Made by a program: the position numbers and the translations under genes. 64,000 bases of DNA. It comes from Acidobacteriota bacterium. Its GTDB lineage: Bacteria; Acidobacteriota; Blastocatellia; Pyrinomonadales; Pyrinomonadaceae. Positions 45,701 to 54,374 of the stretch are shown here, piece after piece. Within the stretch, counting starts at the first letter, position 1. The number at the start of each line of letters is the position of its first letter. Location: NCBI GenBank assembly GCA_020199835.1, contig JAIVJV010000009.1:372001-436000 (forward strand), in the 5' to 3' direction. Below the pieces are notes generated by a model, which saw only the letters and a list, made by a program, of their open reading frames with translations, did no database searches and was not told where the DNA came from.

Positions 45701-47719
45701 GTTGGCATCATTACCGAAGTAAACACTGCCTTCGCCGGCGCCATTCGGAACTGCCGGAGCAGGATTGTTTCCGTTGATGCCGTTCACAGTCGAAAACTCG
45801 AGTGTGAAGTTGTTGACCGCGAGACCACGGATACCATAGTTCTGGTTGGTGCCGTTGATGGTCATGCGGCGCAGCGTCAGGTTTTGGACGTTTTCAGCGT
45901 AGACGCCGATACCGGCCGTCGTGCTGTCAGCACCCGTCATTCCGGAGATTGTGCCGGCCGTGGCGTTTCCGCCAAGAGCGGTATTCGTTCCGTCGCCGTT
46001 AACTGAGAAACTGCCGGTGGTATTCTTCAGGAAAATGCCATTGGGGCCGCCAGTGGTGGAAACTCTTGTCAGCGCAACTGCGAGGGGAAGAGTCCCGGAG
46101 ACGCGACTAATTTCCACGCCAGCCGCACCGGTGGTGATGATGGTGCCGCTCGGAATCGTGATCGTTTGCGTGTTGTCGGTCGCCAACAAACCACGTTGAT
46201 TAGCGTCCGGCGTAATATCAAGACTACCGAATGTGATCGCGCCGGTGTTGGTCGTCAGACTGACACTGGTGCCACCCGCTCCGGTCACCGAGGTGTTCGC
46301 GAAACTCAGCGGAAGACTGGACCCACTGACGCTGATACCGCCACCGGTCGGGTTCACGATCGTCGTAGAGCCGGTCGTCAAACTTCCGCCGACGGCCGAC
46401 AGGGTGATACCCGTAGTGGCGCTGTTGGTGGAAGAGATGCTTGCGAACGTGCCGTTGAGAGTACCGGTCGTAAGGTTCAGGGCTCTGCCGCTGCCGTTTA
46501 GCGTGACATCGGAAACGTTCAAAGTGCCGAAGCCGGTGCCGTTGATGTCACCCGTCGAATTGCCGCCGGTGAATCCGCGCAGCGTGTTGTTTTGACCAAC
46601 AGTAATCGCGAGTGCAGCGCTGGTGATGTTGACGATCGGAGCGCCCGGGCTTGTCGCCGGTAAGGCATCACTGCCCGCCGGGGGCGTGACGCCTGAAATC
46701 GAAGAAAGGGTTGCTGTGGCGTCTTGTCCGATGAACTTCTGGCCGTTGAGCAAGGTCACAGGACCGACGTAATCAGTCGCGCTCTCGTAAACAAAGATAT
46801 TGTCATTCGCCGCCGGATTATTGCCGGTACCGGTGTTAAGCGCGGCGAATGCGGCTAGCGTCGAGAATGGATTTGTAAGACGGCCGCAGCCTGCCGCAAG
46901 CGTAAGGCAGGACGCTGAGTTGTTATTGATAAACCAAATCATGCCGGTAACGGTGATCGAGGCGGTAGCTGTATCAGTGTTGCCTTCACCGTCGCTCAGT
47001 GTGTAGGTGAAAGTATCGACGCCTTCAAAACCCGCTGGCGGGTTGTAGGTGAAGGAGCCGTCGGCACTGAGATTGACGTTCCCACCCTGAGCACTCGTTG
47101 CGCCCGCAGTGACGGTTAGTGTTGGTCCAACGTTGTCTGCGTCGGAATCGTTAGTCAGCACGCCCGGAGCCGCGACAGTGATGCGGATGTTACCGCTGGC
47201 GGCATAACTATCGTTTCGCGCAAGTGGAGTCGTTTGGATCGTGCCCGGAACGAAAGCAGTGTTGGGATCAACTGTATCGCTAAACGTAACGCCTGTTGCG
47301 TCCTCGCCGGTGGCGCTAATTACGACCGTATATTTCAACGTGTCGCCGGGATCTGCTTTGCCGTCCAGATCCACGTCTGTGAATAGCGCGTCGGTTTTGG
47401 TAGCTGTCACTATTGTGGCGACTGCTGGGGGGAGCGCCATAAAATTGACAGCCTTGTTCGACTTCGCAGCCGGAACCTGAGCAGCTGAGCTTTGTGCTGG
47501 TTCAGTTTTACCGGATGCCGGTGCTGGCGAAGCCGGTGCGGGTTGCGCTTTCCACAACCATCCCAGACTGCTCGATTCAGCTGAGATCGAGAAAGCCACT
47601 GCGGCGACGAGCACGATGCTCGCTACCAACAGTGGCGTAATAGTACGTATAAGCTTGGTAAACTTCGAGTTTTTCAGATTCCGACGCGTAGGACGCGAGA
47701 GGTTTTCACTGCGGGGCAT
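39755..47719 (-). CDS. giant Calx-beta/RTX exported protein with beta-helix (2654 aa)
   Basis: ATG at 47719 with AAAGGAG upstream. Residues ~25-47 are a hydrophobic export segment ([16 protein letters not shown]). Then: DUF11-like domain (~100-160), cadherin-like (~165-255), right-handed beta-helix (~258-970), a metalloprotease-like region with lost zinc site (~1030-1150), a DUF11-like domain, nine Calx-beta repeats of ~117 residues (1306-2367; each [13 protein letters not shown] ... NDD), a cadherin/Ig-like domain (~2370-2475) and twelve RTX nonapeptides (GGxGxDxLx, ~2488-2600), which fold on Ca2+. RTX plus a Sec-like N-terminus is an unusual combination. The beta-helix is nearly identical to that of the gene at 25968-33226. 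Likely the main surface or matrix protein of the cluster. Confidence 0.9.
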   Translation of the reverse strand: MPRSENLSRPTRRNLKNSKFTKLIRTITPLLVASIVLVAAVAFSISAESSSLGWLWKAQPAPASPAPASGKTEPAQSSAAQVPAAKSNKAVNFMALPPAVATIVTATKTDALFTDVDLDGKADPGDTLKYTVVISATGEDATGVTFSDTVDPNTAFVPGTIQTTPLARNDSYAASGNIRITVAAPGVLTNDSDADNVGPTLTVTAGATSAQGGNVNLSADGSFTYNPPAGFEGVDTFTYTLSDGEGNTDTATASITVTGMIWFINNNSASCLTLAAGCGRLTNPFSTLAAFAALNTGTGNNPAANDNIFVYESATDYVGPVTLLNGQKFIGQDATATLSSISGVTPPAGSDALPATSPGAPIVNITSAALAITVGQNNTLRGFTGGNSTGDINGTGFGTLNVSDVTLNGSGRALNLTTGTLNGTFASISSTNSATTGITLSAVGGSLTTGSTTIVNPTGGGISVSGSSLPLSFANTSVTGAGGTSVSLTTNTGAITFGSLDITPDANQRGLLATDNTQTITIPSGTIITTGAAGVEISRVSGTLPLAVALTRVSTTGGPNGIFLKNTTGSFSVNGDGTNTALGGNATAGTISGMTGADSTTAGIGVYAENVQNLTLRRMTINGTNQNYGIRGLAVNNFTLEFSTVNGINGNNPAPAVPNGAGEGSVYFGNDANTGITGAATVTSCIFAGGRARNFSLINTSGTLNRLTITGSQFGLNQSFIDASDSLSVESRNAGTVLNATIRGNTFTGAPGDLVEFVANRLTFNVSNNTMRDANGSAITLQMATAGAGSPLLRSVNGTFNANTIGVAGVAGSGSATANGIFTSFADNLTAPRSQATVAITNNIIRRYNGIAGISADNTGGAYDVNLTITGNTTAEPGAGAFGGLILGAGAPASTDDIDVCASITGNNFSAGSPSSPDVFLAVSSGASSLRLPGLTTPATQAGVTSFVLANNNVAGTTVDAIADAPATFAANYLGGAACTSPTAGPITATSTSLQSDSLQSDSFSTESLKSDVRADEPVDSTLWASSGESKGSENVLKLTQSEASAMVQAAIARWAEAGLSAQNIARLQSLPVEIADLPAGQLATADSSKIVLDETAAGYGWFFDATPSEDNEFEVPVPDQELQTTESSAANGRVDLLTVIMRQLGSQISRGKSALKGPQSWLMEGTLGTGTRRAPAFKVRTIAKAQSAPAATATAKQARATKATEKRGVSYETVASSNGPRKSRVLRNHAMRAAAPTSFVDVLLNIGVLPAGKSVAITFNVTVNNPYQGATNQVSNQGTVSGTNFSNVLTDDPDVAGAANPTLTTIDQPDVTVAVSPSSVLEDGSDNLVYTFTREGSTAAGLTVNFSVGGTATFNTDYTQTGAATFNASSGTVTFAAGSSTATVTLDPTADTPVESDETAILTVVSGTSYDVGTPAAATGTITNDDTDVTVAVAPSSVEEDGVPNLVYTFTRNGVTTGPLTVSFSVGGTATFSTDYTQTGAATFTATDGTVTFGAGNSTATVTVDPSTDSVIEPNETVILTLTAGTGYNVANPSTATGTITNDDAEVTLAVAPSAVDEDGVPNLVYTFTRSGDTTGALVVNFTIGGTADSATDYMQTGATTFTAPNGTVTFAAGNSTATVTVDPTADATAEPDETVTFTLAAGADYNIGTPSVATATINNDDTSVSVAVAPGAVDEDGAANLVYTFTRSDSAGALTVNFSVGGTATFSTDYTQTGAATFTPPTGTVSFADGSLTATVTVDPAADMTAESDETVILTVTAGAGYTVGVPAAATGTITNDDTGVSVAVSPLSTTEDGAGNLVYTFTRTGVTTGALTVNFSISGTATFNTDYAQSGATAFTPPTGTVDFAAGSSTATVTIDPAADNTPEADETVVLTVTSGTGYNVGAPSVATGTITNDDAGVTVAVSPSSVDEDGATNLVYTFTRTGDTTGALTVNFSIGGTATFSTDYTQTGAATFTPPTGTVTFGAGNSTATVTIDPSVDATSEPDETVILTLTAGTGYEVGSPDSATGTINNDDNAVSVAVSPGAVNEDGVTNLVYTFTRGDSNGALTVNFSVGGTATFNTDYTQSGAATFGATGTVAFADGSLTATVTIDPSADSTVEPDETVILTVTAGADYTVGAPSSASGTINNDDTDVTVAVSPGSVTEDGGTNLVYTFTRNGVLSSGLTVNFSVGGTATFNTDYTQSGAAGFTPPTGTVTFGAGNSTATVTVAPTADGLAEGDETVILTVTSGSGYNVGVPSAATGTIINDDTEVTISVSPSSVTEDGATNLVYTFTRTGIISGALTVNFSVGGTASFSGADFDVIGETSFDGTNGTVMFLAGSATAQVTVDPFGDLTQEPNETVILTVTSGAGYSVGTPNSATGTILNDDNSQPTVVVGYGQCGGGSTGTFNLTVGDAETPAGSLTLTATSSNTAVVPLGNISFGGSGANRTVTVTPVMKNSVQFSDLTITVSDGQGGTSSINIRVIVGTNKTETITIGTTTVGSDMIFGGNGDDTINAGGGNDLVCGGNGGGIVNGGVGDDTLDGGNGNDTLRGGDGNDLIFGGGGNDILEGGNNDDTIDGGTGTDTLRGESGNDTLTGGSGSDSFNGGPGNDTATDFNAGTGDTKDVSVEIASLFQFGATNDRGGVLAYLASPPRWWGGPFVVGDGPIIGNRQ
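39930..40265 (-). repeat. RTX nonapeptide coding repeats
   Basis: Twelve successive 27-base units encoding GGxGxDxLx (for example [27 protein letters not shown]). The high-GC, regular 27-base period gives the long plus-strand open frame at 39915-40664, which is a shadow. These motifs bind Ca2+ and usually mark type I secreted proteins. Confidence 0.85.
40615..43803 (-). repeat. nine tandem Calx-beta coding repeats
   Basis: Nine units of about 350 bases (~117 codons). Each begins with NDD-x-x-VTVAV-(S/A)P and contains [13 protein letters not shown] and GGTATFxTDYTQ. By eye the DNA is higher in G+C than the beta-helix part of the same gene, and repeats 4-8 are the most alike, consistent with internal unequal recombination. 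Confidence 0.8.
44290..44625 (-). other. metalloprotease-like region lacking its HEXXH motif
   Basis: Within the giant protein (about residues 1030-1147) the sequence runs [60 protein letters not shown] and [15 protein letters not shown]. In proteins I recall with this region, the last block is RLDLLTVVMHELGHVLG, where HELGH is the zinc site. Here it reads RQLGS (residues 1143-1147). So the fold is probably kept and catalysis lost. Recognition is from memory and would need a profile search. Confidence 0.5.
44790..45876. repeat. long repeat copy 2 (beta-helix coding segment)
   Basis: Pair of the segment at 28048-29161, same orientation, 16.7 kb apart. The stretch that corresponds to the frame break in copy 1 (near 45435) is intact here, reading VANRLTFNV. 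Confidence 0.8.
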
Positions 47720-47938
47720 CGAGAACTCCTTTTGGTTTGTCGTTGTTTAACTCTTGATGGGTATAAAGGTATCGATAAACGAGATCAAATCGAAGGAAGG
47801 CTCCAGAATTGCGAGGACCGAGACCTTCGGTGTTGCTGACTTGTTCAGAGTGGACACGGACCTTGCGAATCGCTTGTTCAGCAGGTGCGTGAGATGGCGA
47901 ATTAGCGCTGCGGATTCTAGTGCGGTCGCGCCGGGAAG
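47720..47938. other. leader of the giant Calx-beta gene
   Basis: 219 bases between the sigma-54 activator stop and the giant gene's ATG. AAAGGAG lies near 47727-47733. A 78-codon open frame on the minus strand runs into the giant gene start, with no ribosome site and no recognisable product; I do not call it. No sigma-54 -24/-12 element was found. Confidence 0.4.
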
Positions 47939-49843
47939 TCAAGGCTTCTTCGTGCCGATTCTGCTCGGCAGGATTGTGCTAGTACTTCGGGGCTCAGTCA
48001 GGTTCAGATTTCTAAGCAGTCGTTGCAGATAATTTGGATTGATTCCCAGCAGGCGAGCGGCTTCTGTGTGATTGTTTTGGGCCTGCTCTATGGCGCGCAG
48101 AATGATCTCTTTTTTACTTTGGACCACCGCTTCGTGGTAGTTGGTTTTTGACTTATCGGCGGAGGTATCTGTTTCGAGCAAAGCCTCTGGTAGATCCTCT
48201 GGCAGTATCCATACAGTTGTTCCCAACACGACCGCACGTTCGATCGTGTTCTCGAGCTCGCGAACGTTGCCGGGCCAATCGTAAGCCAGCAAATATGTGC
48301 GCGCGTCGGTCGAGATTCCCTTCAGCTTGCGATTACACATTGCCCCGTACTTTTCTACGAAGTAACTGGCCAGCAGCATGATGTCTTCGCGACGTTCGCG
48401 CAGCGGCGGCATTTCCAGTGACACGACATTAAGACGGTAATAAAGATCATGACGAAACTCGCCGGAGGCCATCGCGTCGTCGAGGTTCTTGTTGGTCGCG
48501 GCAATTACACGCACGTCGATTTTGATCGTCAACGTTCCACCGACACGTTCAAACTCACGCTCCTGCAACACGCGCAACAGTTTCACTTGCAGCGGCGGTG
48601 TCAGCTCGCCAATCTCATCGAGAAAAACCGTGCCGCCCGCGGCGATTTCCAAACGTCCTTTCTTCTGTGTGACAGCACCGGTGAAAGCGCCGCGTTCGTG
48701 TCCAAACAACTCGGTTTCCAACAACGTCTCCGTGAGCGCTGCGCAGTTGACGGCCACGAACGGTTTCTGTGCGCGCTTGCTGTTGCGATGAATCGCGCGG
48801 GCGGCCAACTCTTTTCCGGTTCCGCTTTCACCGTTGATCAGCACGGTCGCGTCCGTCGGAGCGATCTTCGAGATGAAGTGATAGACGCGTTGCATCGCGC
48901 CGGACTCGCCGACCATGTTGTGTTCAATGTTGACGTCGGCAAGCAGACGCTCGTTCTCTTTTTCGAGCCACTCGAAATGGCGTGCGTTTTCGATGGCCAC
49001 CGCGGCGATGCCGCCAATGGCAGTCACGAGTTGCAGGTGGTCCTTCGTAAACTTGTCGAGCGAAACCGTCGTGTCGAGATAGAGCACGCCGAGTTTTCGA
49101 TCGATCATCACAAGCGGCACGCACATGACCGAATGCGCACGCGTTTCAATGAAGCTCTCAGTAGCGAACTTTGATTGCGTTGCCGCATCACTGGCGAGAA
49201 CGGCGACGCCGTCGCGCAAAACCTGCTGCACGAGCGTGCGGCTCACGTTAACCGGTTGCGCTTTTCCGTGTTTGCGATCGAGCGCGAAGACGGGCCCGCC
49301 CTCGATTGAATCTTCCACGGTCAACAGGATCGCGCCGCGCTGTGCGGGAACCACTTCGAACAAGATTTCCAGCAGACGTTCGAGCAACGGATTGAGCCCG
49401 CGAATCGCGTTGATTGCCGTGCTGACTTTCATCAACGTGCTGAGGTTGCGCTCCATCTGGGAGACCGCTTCGTCGAGCCTGACATGCAGCGTCGGCCCCG
49501 TCACGATCTGCACTTCGTCGAGCGTGACTTCGCTCGATTTCGAAGGCTCGCCATCGTGCAGCAGGAAGAGAAACTGTGAGTCGCCGATGCGAACGCGATC
49601 GCCATGTTCGAGCACGCGGCTGCGGATCGGAACGCCGTTGACGAAGGTGCCGTTGAGACTTTCGAGATCGGTGATGACGAAGCCTTCGCCGGTCTTCGCG
49701 ATCTTCGAATGGCGGCGCGAAACGGCGCCATCGGCCAAACAAACGTTTGCCGCGGTCTCACGACCAATGATCAGGGCGTCTTCGTCAATAGCGAAGATCG
49801 CTCCCTTTAGCTTGCCTGAGATAGCTGCTAATCGAGGAGGCAT
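47939..49843 (-). CDS. FHA-GAF-sigma-54-dependent activator (Fis-type HTH)
   Basis: 634 residues. FHA phosphothreonine-binding domain at ~22-95 ([20 protein letters not shown] and H50, then [11 protein letters not shown]), GAF domain at ~150-290, AAA+ sigma-54 interaction domain at ~312-545 and a Fis HTH at ~585-622 ([20 protein letters not shown]). Walker A GESGTGKE begins at ~338, the sigma-54 contact loop GAFTGA at ~385, and Walker [10 protein letters not shown] at ~408. The FHA replaces the receiver domain seen in NtrC, so the input is probably a phosphoprotein from a Ser/Thr kinase. It is followed on the same strand by the giant adhesin gene, which may be a target. No kinase gene is in the window. 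Confidence 0.93.
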   Translation of the reverse strand: MPPRLAAISGKLKGAIFAIDEDALIIGRETAANVCLADGAVSRRHSKIAKTGEGFVITDLESLNGTFVNGVPIRSRVLEHGDRVRIGDSQFLFLLHDGEPSKSSEVTLDEVQIVTGPTLHVRLDEAVSQMERNLSTLMKVSTAINAIRGLNPLLERLLEILFEVVPAQRGAILLTVEDSIEGGPVFALDRKHGKAQPVNVSRTLVQQVLRDGVAVLASDAATQSKFATESFIETRAHSVMCVPLVMIDRKLGVLYLDTTVSLDKFTKDHLQLVTAIGGIAAVAIENARHFEWLEKENERLLADVNIEHNMVGESGAMQRVYHFISKIAPTDATVLINGESGTGKELAARAIHRNSKRAQKPFVAVNCAALTETLLETELFGHERGAFTGAVTQKKGRLEIAAGGTVFLDEIGELTPPLQVKLLRVLQEREFERVGGTLTIKIDVRVIAATNKNLDDAMASGEFRHDLYYRLNVVSLEMPPLRERREDIMLLASYFVEKYGAMCNRKLKGISTDARTYLLAYDWPGNVRELENTIERAVVLGTTVWILPEDLPEALLETDTSADKSKTNYHEAVVQSKKEIILRAIEQAQNNHTEAARLLGINPNYLQRLLRNLNLTEPRSTSTILPSRIGTKKP

Positions 49844-49875
49844 TTGAGGACGAACTTAATTAAAACATAAGCAGT

Positions 49876-51519
49876 TCAGGGTACGAGGCGCCAGTTGTTG
49901 TTGGGTTTGACGGGCACGGTCTTGTTCCGTTCAAGCCAATCAATAATCAGCTCACGAATTTCCTCGCTCGAGCGATAGACGACGGGCGCGTTCTTGTACA
50001 TGGTATACCCACCACCGCCGTTGACGCGATAGTTGTTCGTAGCGAGACGAAGTTTTCTCGTCGGTGAGAGTGGCTGATTACGAAAACGAAGGTTCTGAAT
50101 ACGCTGGCCGACGGGCTTCGAAAGATCGAGCTCGTACGTGACGCCTTCAGCGATGTCGAAGTTGTAGGCAGGAATCTTCTCGTCGATCAAATCCGCGGGC
50201 GCCTTTCCGGGCACGTAGGTTTTGAAATACTTCGCCGAATGTTCGAGCGCATCTTTGAGTTGCTGGCCGGTGACTTCCAGCACGACAAGCGTGTTTTCGT
50301 AAACATAAAGCCCGGCGATGTCGCGCACGCTCACTGGTCCTTTTGCGATCCTCGCTTCGGAATTGAAACTCGCGACCATCGACACGTCAGCCTTACCCGC
50401 TTCGAGCTGCACTTTTTGAATCAGATCGAGAATTGCCGTATCGCGGAACCGCGCTTCTTTTGCAGTTAACTCTTCCGCCGACTGGCCGATGACTTTCGCG
50501 AGCCATCCTTGCGTTTCGTTATCGTAAGGCTCGGCAAGTTTCACCACGTCGGGATCCGCCTCGACGCGATCATCCACCGGCAACGTGCGCGCCGACTTCG
50601 CATACACGCGCCAACCCGTATCCGATTTTTGCAAATACACATCCGCCCGCGCGAGATGGCGTCCCCAATGATTCGCCTGCGTCAACAACACACCGTTGAG
50701 ATAAAGCGAAGGCACGTCGCGATGCGTATGGCCCATGAAGATCACGTCCACGCCCGGCACTTCCTTCGCGATCGTGATCGCCTGGTTCTCGTGCCGCACT
50801 TGGCCGGGACTCACTTCGCCCGTGCGCAGGTCTTCGCCGAGTCCCATGTGCATCGCTATGACGACCACGTCCGCCTTCTCCTTGTCGCGCAGCATCGGAA
50901 CCCACTTGCGCGCCTCAACGAGCGGCTCATGAAATTCAAGACCCGCGTAATTCGGAGGATTGTCCCAGTTCGGAACTCCCGGCGTGGTCAAACCGAGGAT
51001 TCCGATCCTTACGCCGGCGACTTCCTTGACGATGTAAGGTTTGTAGTGCGGTTGCTGTTTGGAGACGTCGTAAGTGTTTGCCGATAGCCAGGGAAAGTTC
51101 GCTTCCGCGCGGGCTTTCTCGAGCACCTTGAGGCCGAAGTTGTACTCGTGGTTTCCGACAGCCATTGCGTCGTAGTTCAACGAGTTCATCACCAGCATCA
51201 TCGGATTGGGTGGTTGATTGTTCTTGCGACTGTGAAACGATGCGAGTGGCGAGCCCTGAATCGTGTCGCCGGAATCGACTAGCAGCACGTTCGGATGTTC
51301 GCGGCGAACGCGTTTGATGAGGGTCGCAATTTTCGCGAGACCGCGATTGTCCGGCTTGTTGGTGTAGTAGTCGATCGGATTGATGTTGCCGTGCAGATCG
51401 GTGGTGCCCAGAATCGTGATCTGAACGCGATCGGGCACAAAACTGCGCGCTACGAACACGAGCGTCAGCAACAACACCAGCGTCATGAACGAGTAGAAAA
51501 ACGGTGAACGTTTCTTCAT
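49876..51519 (-). CDS. exported 5'-nucleotidase/metallophosphoesterase
   Basis: 547 residues, N-terminal signal/anchor (FYSFMTLVLLLTLVFVARSF). Two-domain UshA-like enzyme. Metallophosphoesterase part: TTDLHGNINP (D-x-H, ~39-48), LVDSGDTIQGSP (~80-91), VGNHEYNFG (G-N-H-E, ~121-129), AMHMGLG and GHTHRDVP (~262-269). The 5'-nucleotidase C-terminal domain follows (~345-510) with the substrate-stacking region NNYRVNGGGGYTMYK. Hydrolyses nucleotides or UDP-sugars in the periplasm; exact substrate unclear. ATG overlaps the stop of the GT39 gene (ATGA). Confidence 0.9.
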   Translation of the reverse strand: MKKRSPFFYSFMTLVLLLTLVFVARSFVPDRVQITILGTTDLHGNINPIDYYTNKPDNRGLAKIATLIKRVRREHPNVLLVDSGDTIQGSPLASFHSRKNNQPPNPMMLVMNSLNYDAMAVGNHEYNFGLKVLEKARAEANFPWLSANTYDVSKQQPHYKPYIVKEVAGVRIGILGLTTPGVPNWDNPPNYAGLEFHEPLVEARKWVPMLRDKEKADVVVIAMHMGLGEDLRTGEVSPGQVRHENQAITIAKEVPGVDVIFMGHTHRDVPSLYLNGVLLTQANHWGRHLARADVYLQKSDTGWRVYAKSARTLPVDDRVEADPDVVKLAEPYDNETQGWLAKVIGQSAEELTAKEARFRDTAILDLIQKVQLEAGKADVSMVASFNSEARIAKGPVSVRDIAGLYVYENTLVVLEVTGQQLKDALEHSAKYFKTYVPGKAPADLIDEKIPAYNFDIAEGVTYELDLSKPVGQRIQNLRFRNQPLSPTRKLRLATNNYRVNGGGGYTMYKNAPVVYRSSEEIRELIIDWLERNKTVPVKPNNNWRLVP

Positions 51520-52985
51520 TGCTTAATAAATACTTCAACGGCAGTCACGCCGTCGATAGTTACCTCGCGAACTCGCCGAAATTTCGCGCGCACGGTTTCC
51601 AGCTCTTCGCGGTTTTCAAAGTAAGTGCGGCCGCGCTGCACGATAACGTAAACCGTTCCCGGGGCGGTCGTCACGTCAAACTCGCGGGAAGAGATCGCGT
51701 GCGAATTTAAATCAGTGCGAGCAAATTCGGAAAGATAATAACGAGCGACCGCCGGGGTTTCGTGAGCGATCGTCGCTCCCTGAGGAGCCTGTTCGCAAAC
51801 GTATCTGATCGCTTCGCGAAGACCGTCATCGTAAAACTCGTCGTGCGGAAAGAAGAAGCCGGCCTTGTCCGCAGCGAGTGCGTTCGTGTACAGCGCGTAA
51901 TGCGGCCGGTGGGCAAAAGCAGTCCAGGCCGGAAAACAGACGAACACCACCACCGCAAAAGCGGAGGTGGTAAACAGCGCGCGCCCCGAACTCGGAAAAC
52001 GTTCCGCGACCCAACGAATCAAACCGACAACACCGACGGCTGCGAGCATGTAAACAAAGGGCATCACCGAGAGCGTGTAACGAAGCCACTTGCCACCGAT
52101 CAGCGAGTAAGGAACGAGCCAAAACAGAAACATGAACAACAGAAACGCGTGGCCCACGTGGCCTGGCTTTTTCACGGCGCAGAACAGTCCGATGAAAAAC
52201 GCGAGCAGCGTCAACAGCGGCACTTTGATCGCGAGAAACAGCAGGTAGAAATAGATCGGTGTCCCCCAGAACGGCGAGCTCGACATGTTGTTTTTGTAGA
52301 GTTGTCCGGCGAAGAGATAACCGGAATGCGTTAATAAACGCTCACCCATGTACGCGTTCATGTACTCCCAAACTTCCGGCATCAACACCGCGGGACTCGC
52401 CAGCAGAAACACGCCGATAATTACGATGAAAAACCAGCCTGGCGTGTGGCCGCTCGGCTCGTGCGGGCGCGCTTCGCGTACGTGAAAGTTGTGATGAAAC
52501 AGCATGTTGAGGCCGAGGTAATGCGGGAAATACTTCGACGCGATCATCAGGCCGAACGAGACGGCGCTGGCTGCGTAGCGACGCACGAGCGAGGTTTTGT
52601 CGACAGGTGAGATCTGCTTCGCACGTACGAAAAAGTAGAAACCAAAGAGCATGAAGAAGACCAGCAGCGAGTCTTCCTTACCGATGCGATTGTGAGTGAT
52701 CGCGTTGATGCCGATGGCCCAGAACGCCGCCGCCAGCAGCGCGGTCCAACGATCGAAAAATGCAGCAGTCAACAGAAACAACGGAACGACCGTCAGCGCA
52801 CCGATCAAAGCATTCGGAAAACGCAAAGCTGCTTCGTCGCTGTCCATCAGCCCCTTGCCCACCGAAGCCCACATCAACAGCTTCATCACCATCGGGTGTT
52901 CGGAGTTTGCGGAGAAGTCGCCGCGCTCGTAAGCGTGAATGGCATCCAACTTGTTCATCTCATCTTCCAGCGAAACCGATCGCAC
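51516..52985 (-). CDS. GT39-family glycosyltransferase, main part (N-terminus in another frame)
   Basis: About 489 codons, 9-10 membrane segments: for example ~55-80, 85-110, 150-170, 190-215, 250-285 and 320-345. The catalytic acidic pair of GT-C PMT/ArnT-like enzymes (EDE, here LEDEMNKLDAIHAYERGDFS) is at the start of this frame. The true N-terminal membrane helix lies upstream in another frame (52960-53157), joined by one extra base near 52964-52970 (…GFA then EDEMNK). The C-terminal ~100 residues are soluble and periplasmic. Uses polyprenyl-phosphate sugars to glycosylate lipid or protein. Overlaps the phosphoesterase gene by 4 bases. Confidence 0.8.
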   Translation of the reverse strand: MRSVSLEDEMNKLDAIHAYERGDFSANSEHPMVMKLLMWASVGKGLMDSDEAALRFPNALIGALTVVPLFLLTAAFFDRWTALLAAAFWAIGINAITHNRIGKEDSLLVFFMLFGFYFFVRAKQISPVDKTSLVRRYAASAVSFGLMIASKYFPHYLGLNMLFHHNFHVREARPHEPSGHTPGWFFIVIIGVFLLASPAVLMPEVWEYMNAYMGERLLTHSGYLFAGQLYKNNMSSSPFWGTPIYFYLLFLAIKVPLLTLLAFFIGLFCAVKKPGHVGHAFLLFMFLFWLVPYSLIGGKWLRYTLSVMPFVYMLAAVGVVGLIRWVAERFPSSGRALFTTSAFAVVVFVCFPAWTAFAHRPHYALYTNALAADKAGFFFPHDEFYDDGLREAIRYVCEQAPQGATIAHETPAVARYYLSEFARTDLNSHAISSREFDVTTAPGTVYVIVQRGRTYFENREELETVRAKFRRVREVTIDGVTAVEVFIKQ

Positions 52986-53157
52986 CGAGTTGCGTCACAC
53001 GCAGACCGAAGCCGAATACGATGAGGAGCGCGAGCGTGCCAACGATGGACCAGTCAAGCGTACTGACCAGACTTAACCGTTCAAATCCGGCAACATTTAG
53101 TGCCGGCGCCGAAGAATTGAGCTTTAAATTCTCAGCCACGGGTAAATCCTGAATCAA
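52960..53157 (-). pseudogene. N-terminal fragment of the GT39 glycosyltransferase
   Basis: Reads ERLSLVSTLDWSIVGTLALL then IVFGFGLRVTQLGAIGFA, the first membrane helix and lead-in of the same protein; it then goes out of frame just before the EDE motif. No ATG or good ribosome site is present for this fragment; the leftmost possible start is a TTG at 53157. One base difference separates the halves, so it may be an error in the sequence or a recent break. Confidence 0.6.
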
Positions 53158-53276
53158 TACGCGTACCTTGTCGTTGTTAGCTTAGACCAAAATGCTTTAT
53201 GGTAATAGCCCGCCTGCTCGTGCCGGAAGTTGATTGCGCCTGGCGGGATAAAACGGCGCTGATAAGCCCTTTTGCG

Positions 53277-54374
53277 ATGGACAACCTGGTCACTTCCAAC
53301 ATTCGTCAACGCCCCATTCGCACGCTCGTGAGCGTGGCCGGAATCGCCCTCGGCGTCACTCTTGTAATGCTGTTCACCGGCCTCGCGCGCGGGATGTCAA
53401 ACGACTTGCAACGACGCGCTTCAAACGTGCGCGCCGAACTGATCTTTATGCGACCGGGCGCGGTGCAGGTATCGACCACGACCGCGAACCTCGACACGCG
53501 CTACGTTGACCGTTTGGAAGCAATCGACGGCGTCGAGGAGGCGCTGCCGATAATTCGTCATTTTTCGCAAGGCACGGGTGGATTTGGAATCGAGCAGATT
53601 GACGGCGTTGAGTGGGATGCCTATGCGCGGATGAATGGGATCAGCATGGTCGAAGGGCGTGGTCCGCAGAGCTCGGACGAAATCGTGATCGACGAAACCA
53701 AGGCGCGAAACAACGATTTACGCGTTGGCAACACGCTGAAACCGCTCGGCACGAGGGAGTATCGCATTGTCGGAATTTACTCGCCTGAGTCAGGCGCGCG
53801 CGTGAAAATGTCGCTGGCGGCCATGCAGGAGGCACTCGAAGTTCCCGGCAAGTCAACTTTTATTTTTCTGAAACTACGCAACCCGGATCAGGTCGACGCG
53901 ATGGCGCAACGGATCGACCAGGAACTGCCCGGTAACACGATCCAACCGACACGCGACGTGTTTACGAGTTTCGAAAAGACCATTCCGCTGTTAGGTGTTT
54001 TTCTGCGGGTGCTGGTGGGACTCGCCGCCGTAGTGAGCGCGCTGGTGGTGATGCTCGCGATGTACACGACGATCACAGAAAGAACACGCGAGATTGGCAT
54101 TCTCAAAGCGATGGGTGCTTCGCGCGGTTACATCGTCGGGATCATCGAGAAGGAAGCGATATTGATCAGCGTCATCGGCCTGGTCGCGGGGTTCGCCGTT
54201 TCGCTGCTGGCGGGATACGTGATCCATCGCGCGTACGGACTGGTTTTCGAATATAGCTGGGGTTGGGCCACAGTCGCAGCCGCAATCGGATTAATCGGTG
54301 GTGTGCTGGGCGCGTTGTATCCCGCGTGGCGCGCGTCAAATCTCGACGCAGTTAACGCATTGGCTTACGATTAA
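53277..54374 (+). CDS. FtsX/MacB-type ABC transporter permease
   Basis: About 365 residues from the ATG at 53277 (MDNLVTSNIRQRPIRTLVSV), where family members begin; an in-frame ATG at 53199 adds 26 residues with no helix, and neither start has a good ribosome site. One N-terminal membrane helix (~15-38), a periplasmic MacB-like domain (~45-230), and three C-terminal helices (~240-265, 300-325 and 335-355: GLAAVVSALVVMLAMYTTIT; IGILKAMGASRGYIVGIIEK; IGLIGGVLGALYPAWRASNL). The ATPase partner and any periplasmic adaptor are not nearby. Substrate unknown. Convergent end-to-end with the next gene. Confidence 0.9.
   Translation: MDNLVTSNIRQRPIRTLVSVAGIALGVTLVMLFTGLARGMSNDLQRRASNVRAELIFMRPGAVQVSTTTANLDTRYVDRLEAIDGVEEALPIIRHFSQGTGGFGIEQIDGVEWDAYARMNGISMVEGRGPQSSDEIVIDETKARNNDLRVGNTLKPLGTREYRIVGIYSPESGARVKMSLAAMQEALEVPGKSTFIFLKLRNPDQVDAMAQRIDQELPGNTIQPTRDVFTSFEKTIPLLGVFLRVLVGLAAVVSALVVMLAMYTTITERTREIGILKAMGASRGYIVGIIEKEAILISVIGLVAGFAVSLLAGYVIHRAYGLVFEYSWGWATVAAAIGLIGGVLGALYPAWRASNLDAVNALAYD

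Noticed and set aside
47706..47942. 78-codon minus-strand open frame upstream of the giant gene
   Set aside because: Overlaps the ribosome site and start of the giant gene, has no Shine-Dalgarno and no recognisable sequence.
48449..49847. Two ~240-codon plus-strand open frames
   Set aside because: Antisense to the sigma-54 activator; no motif and no ribosome site.
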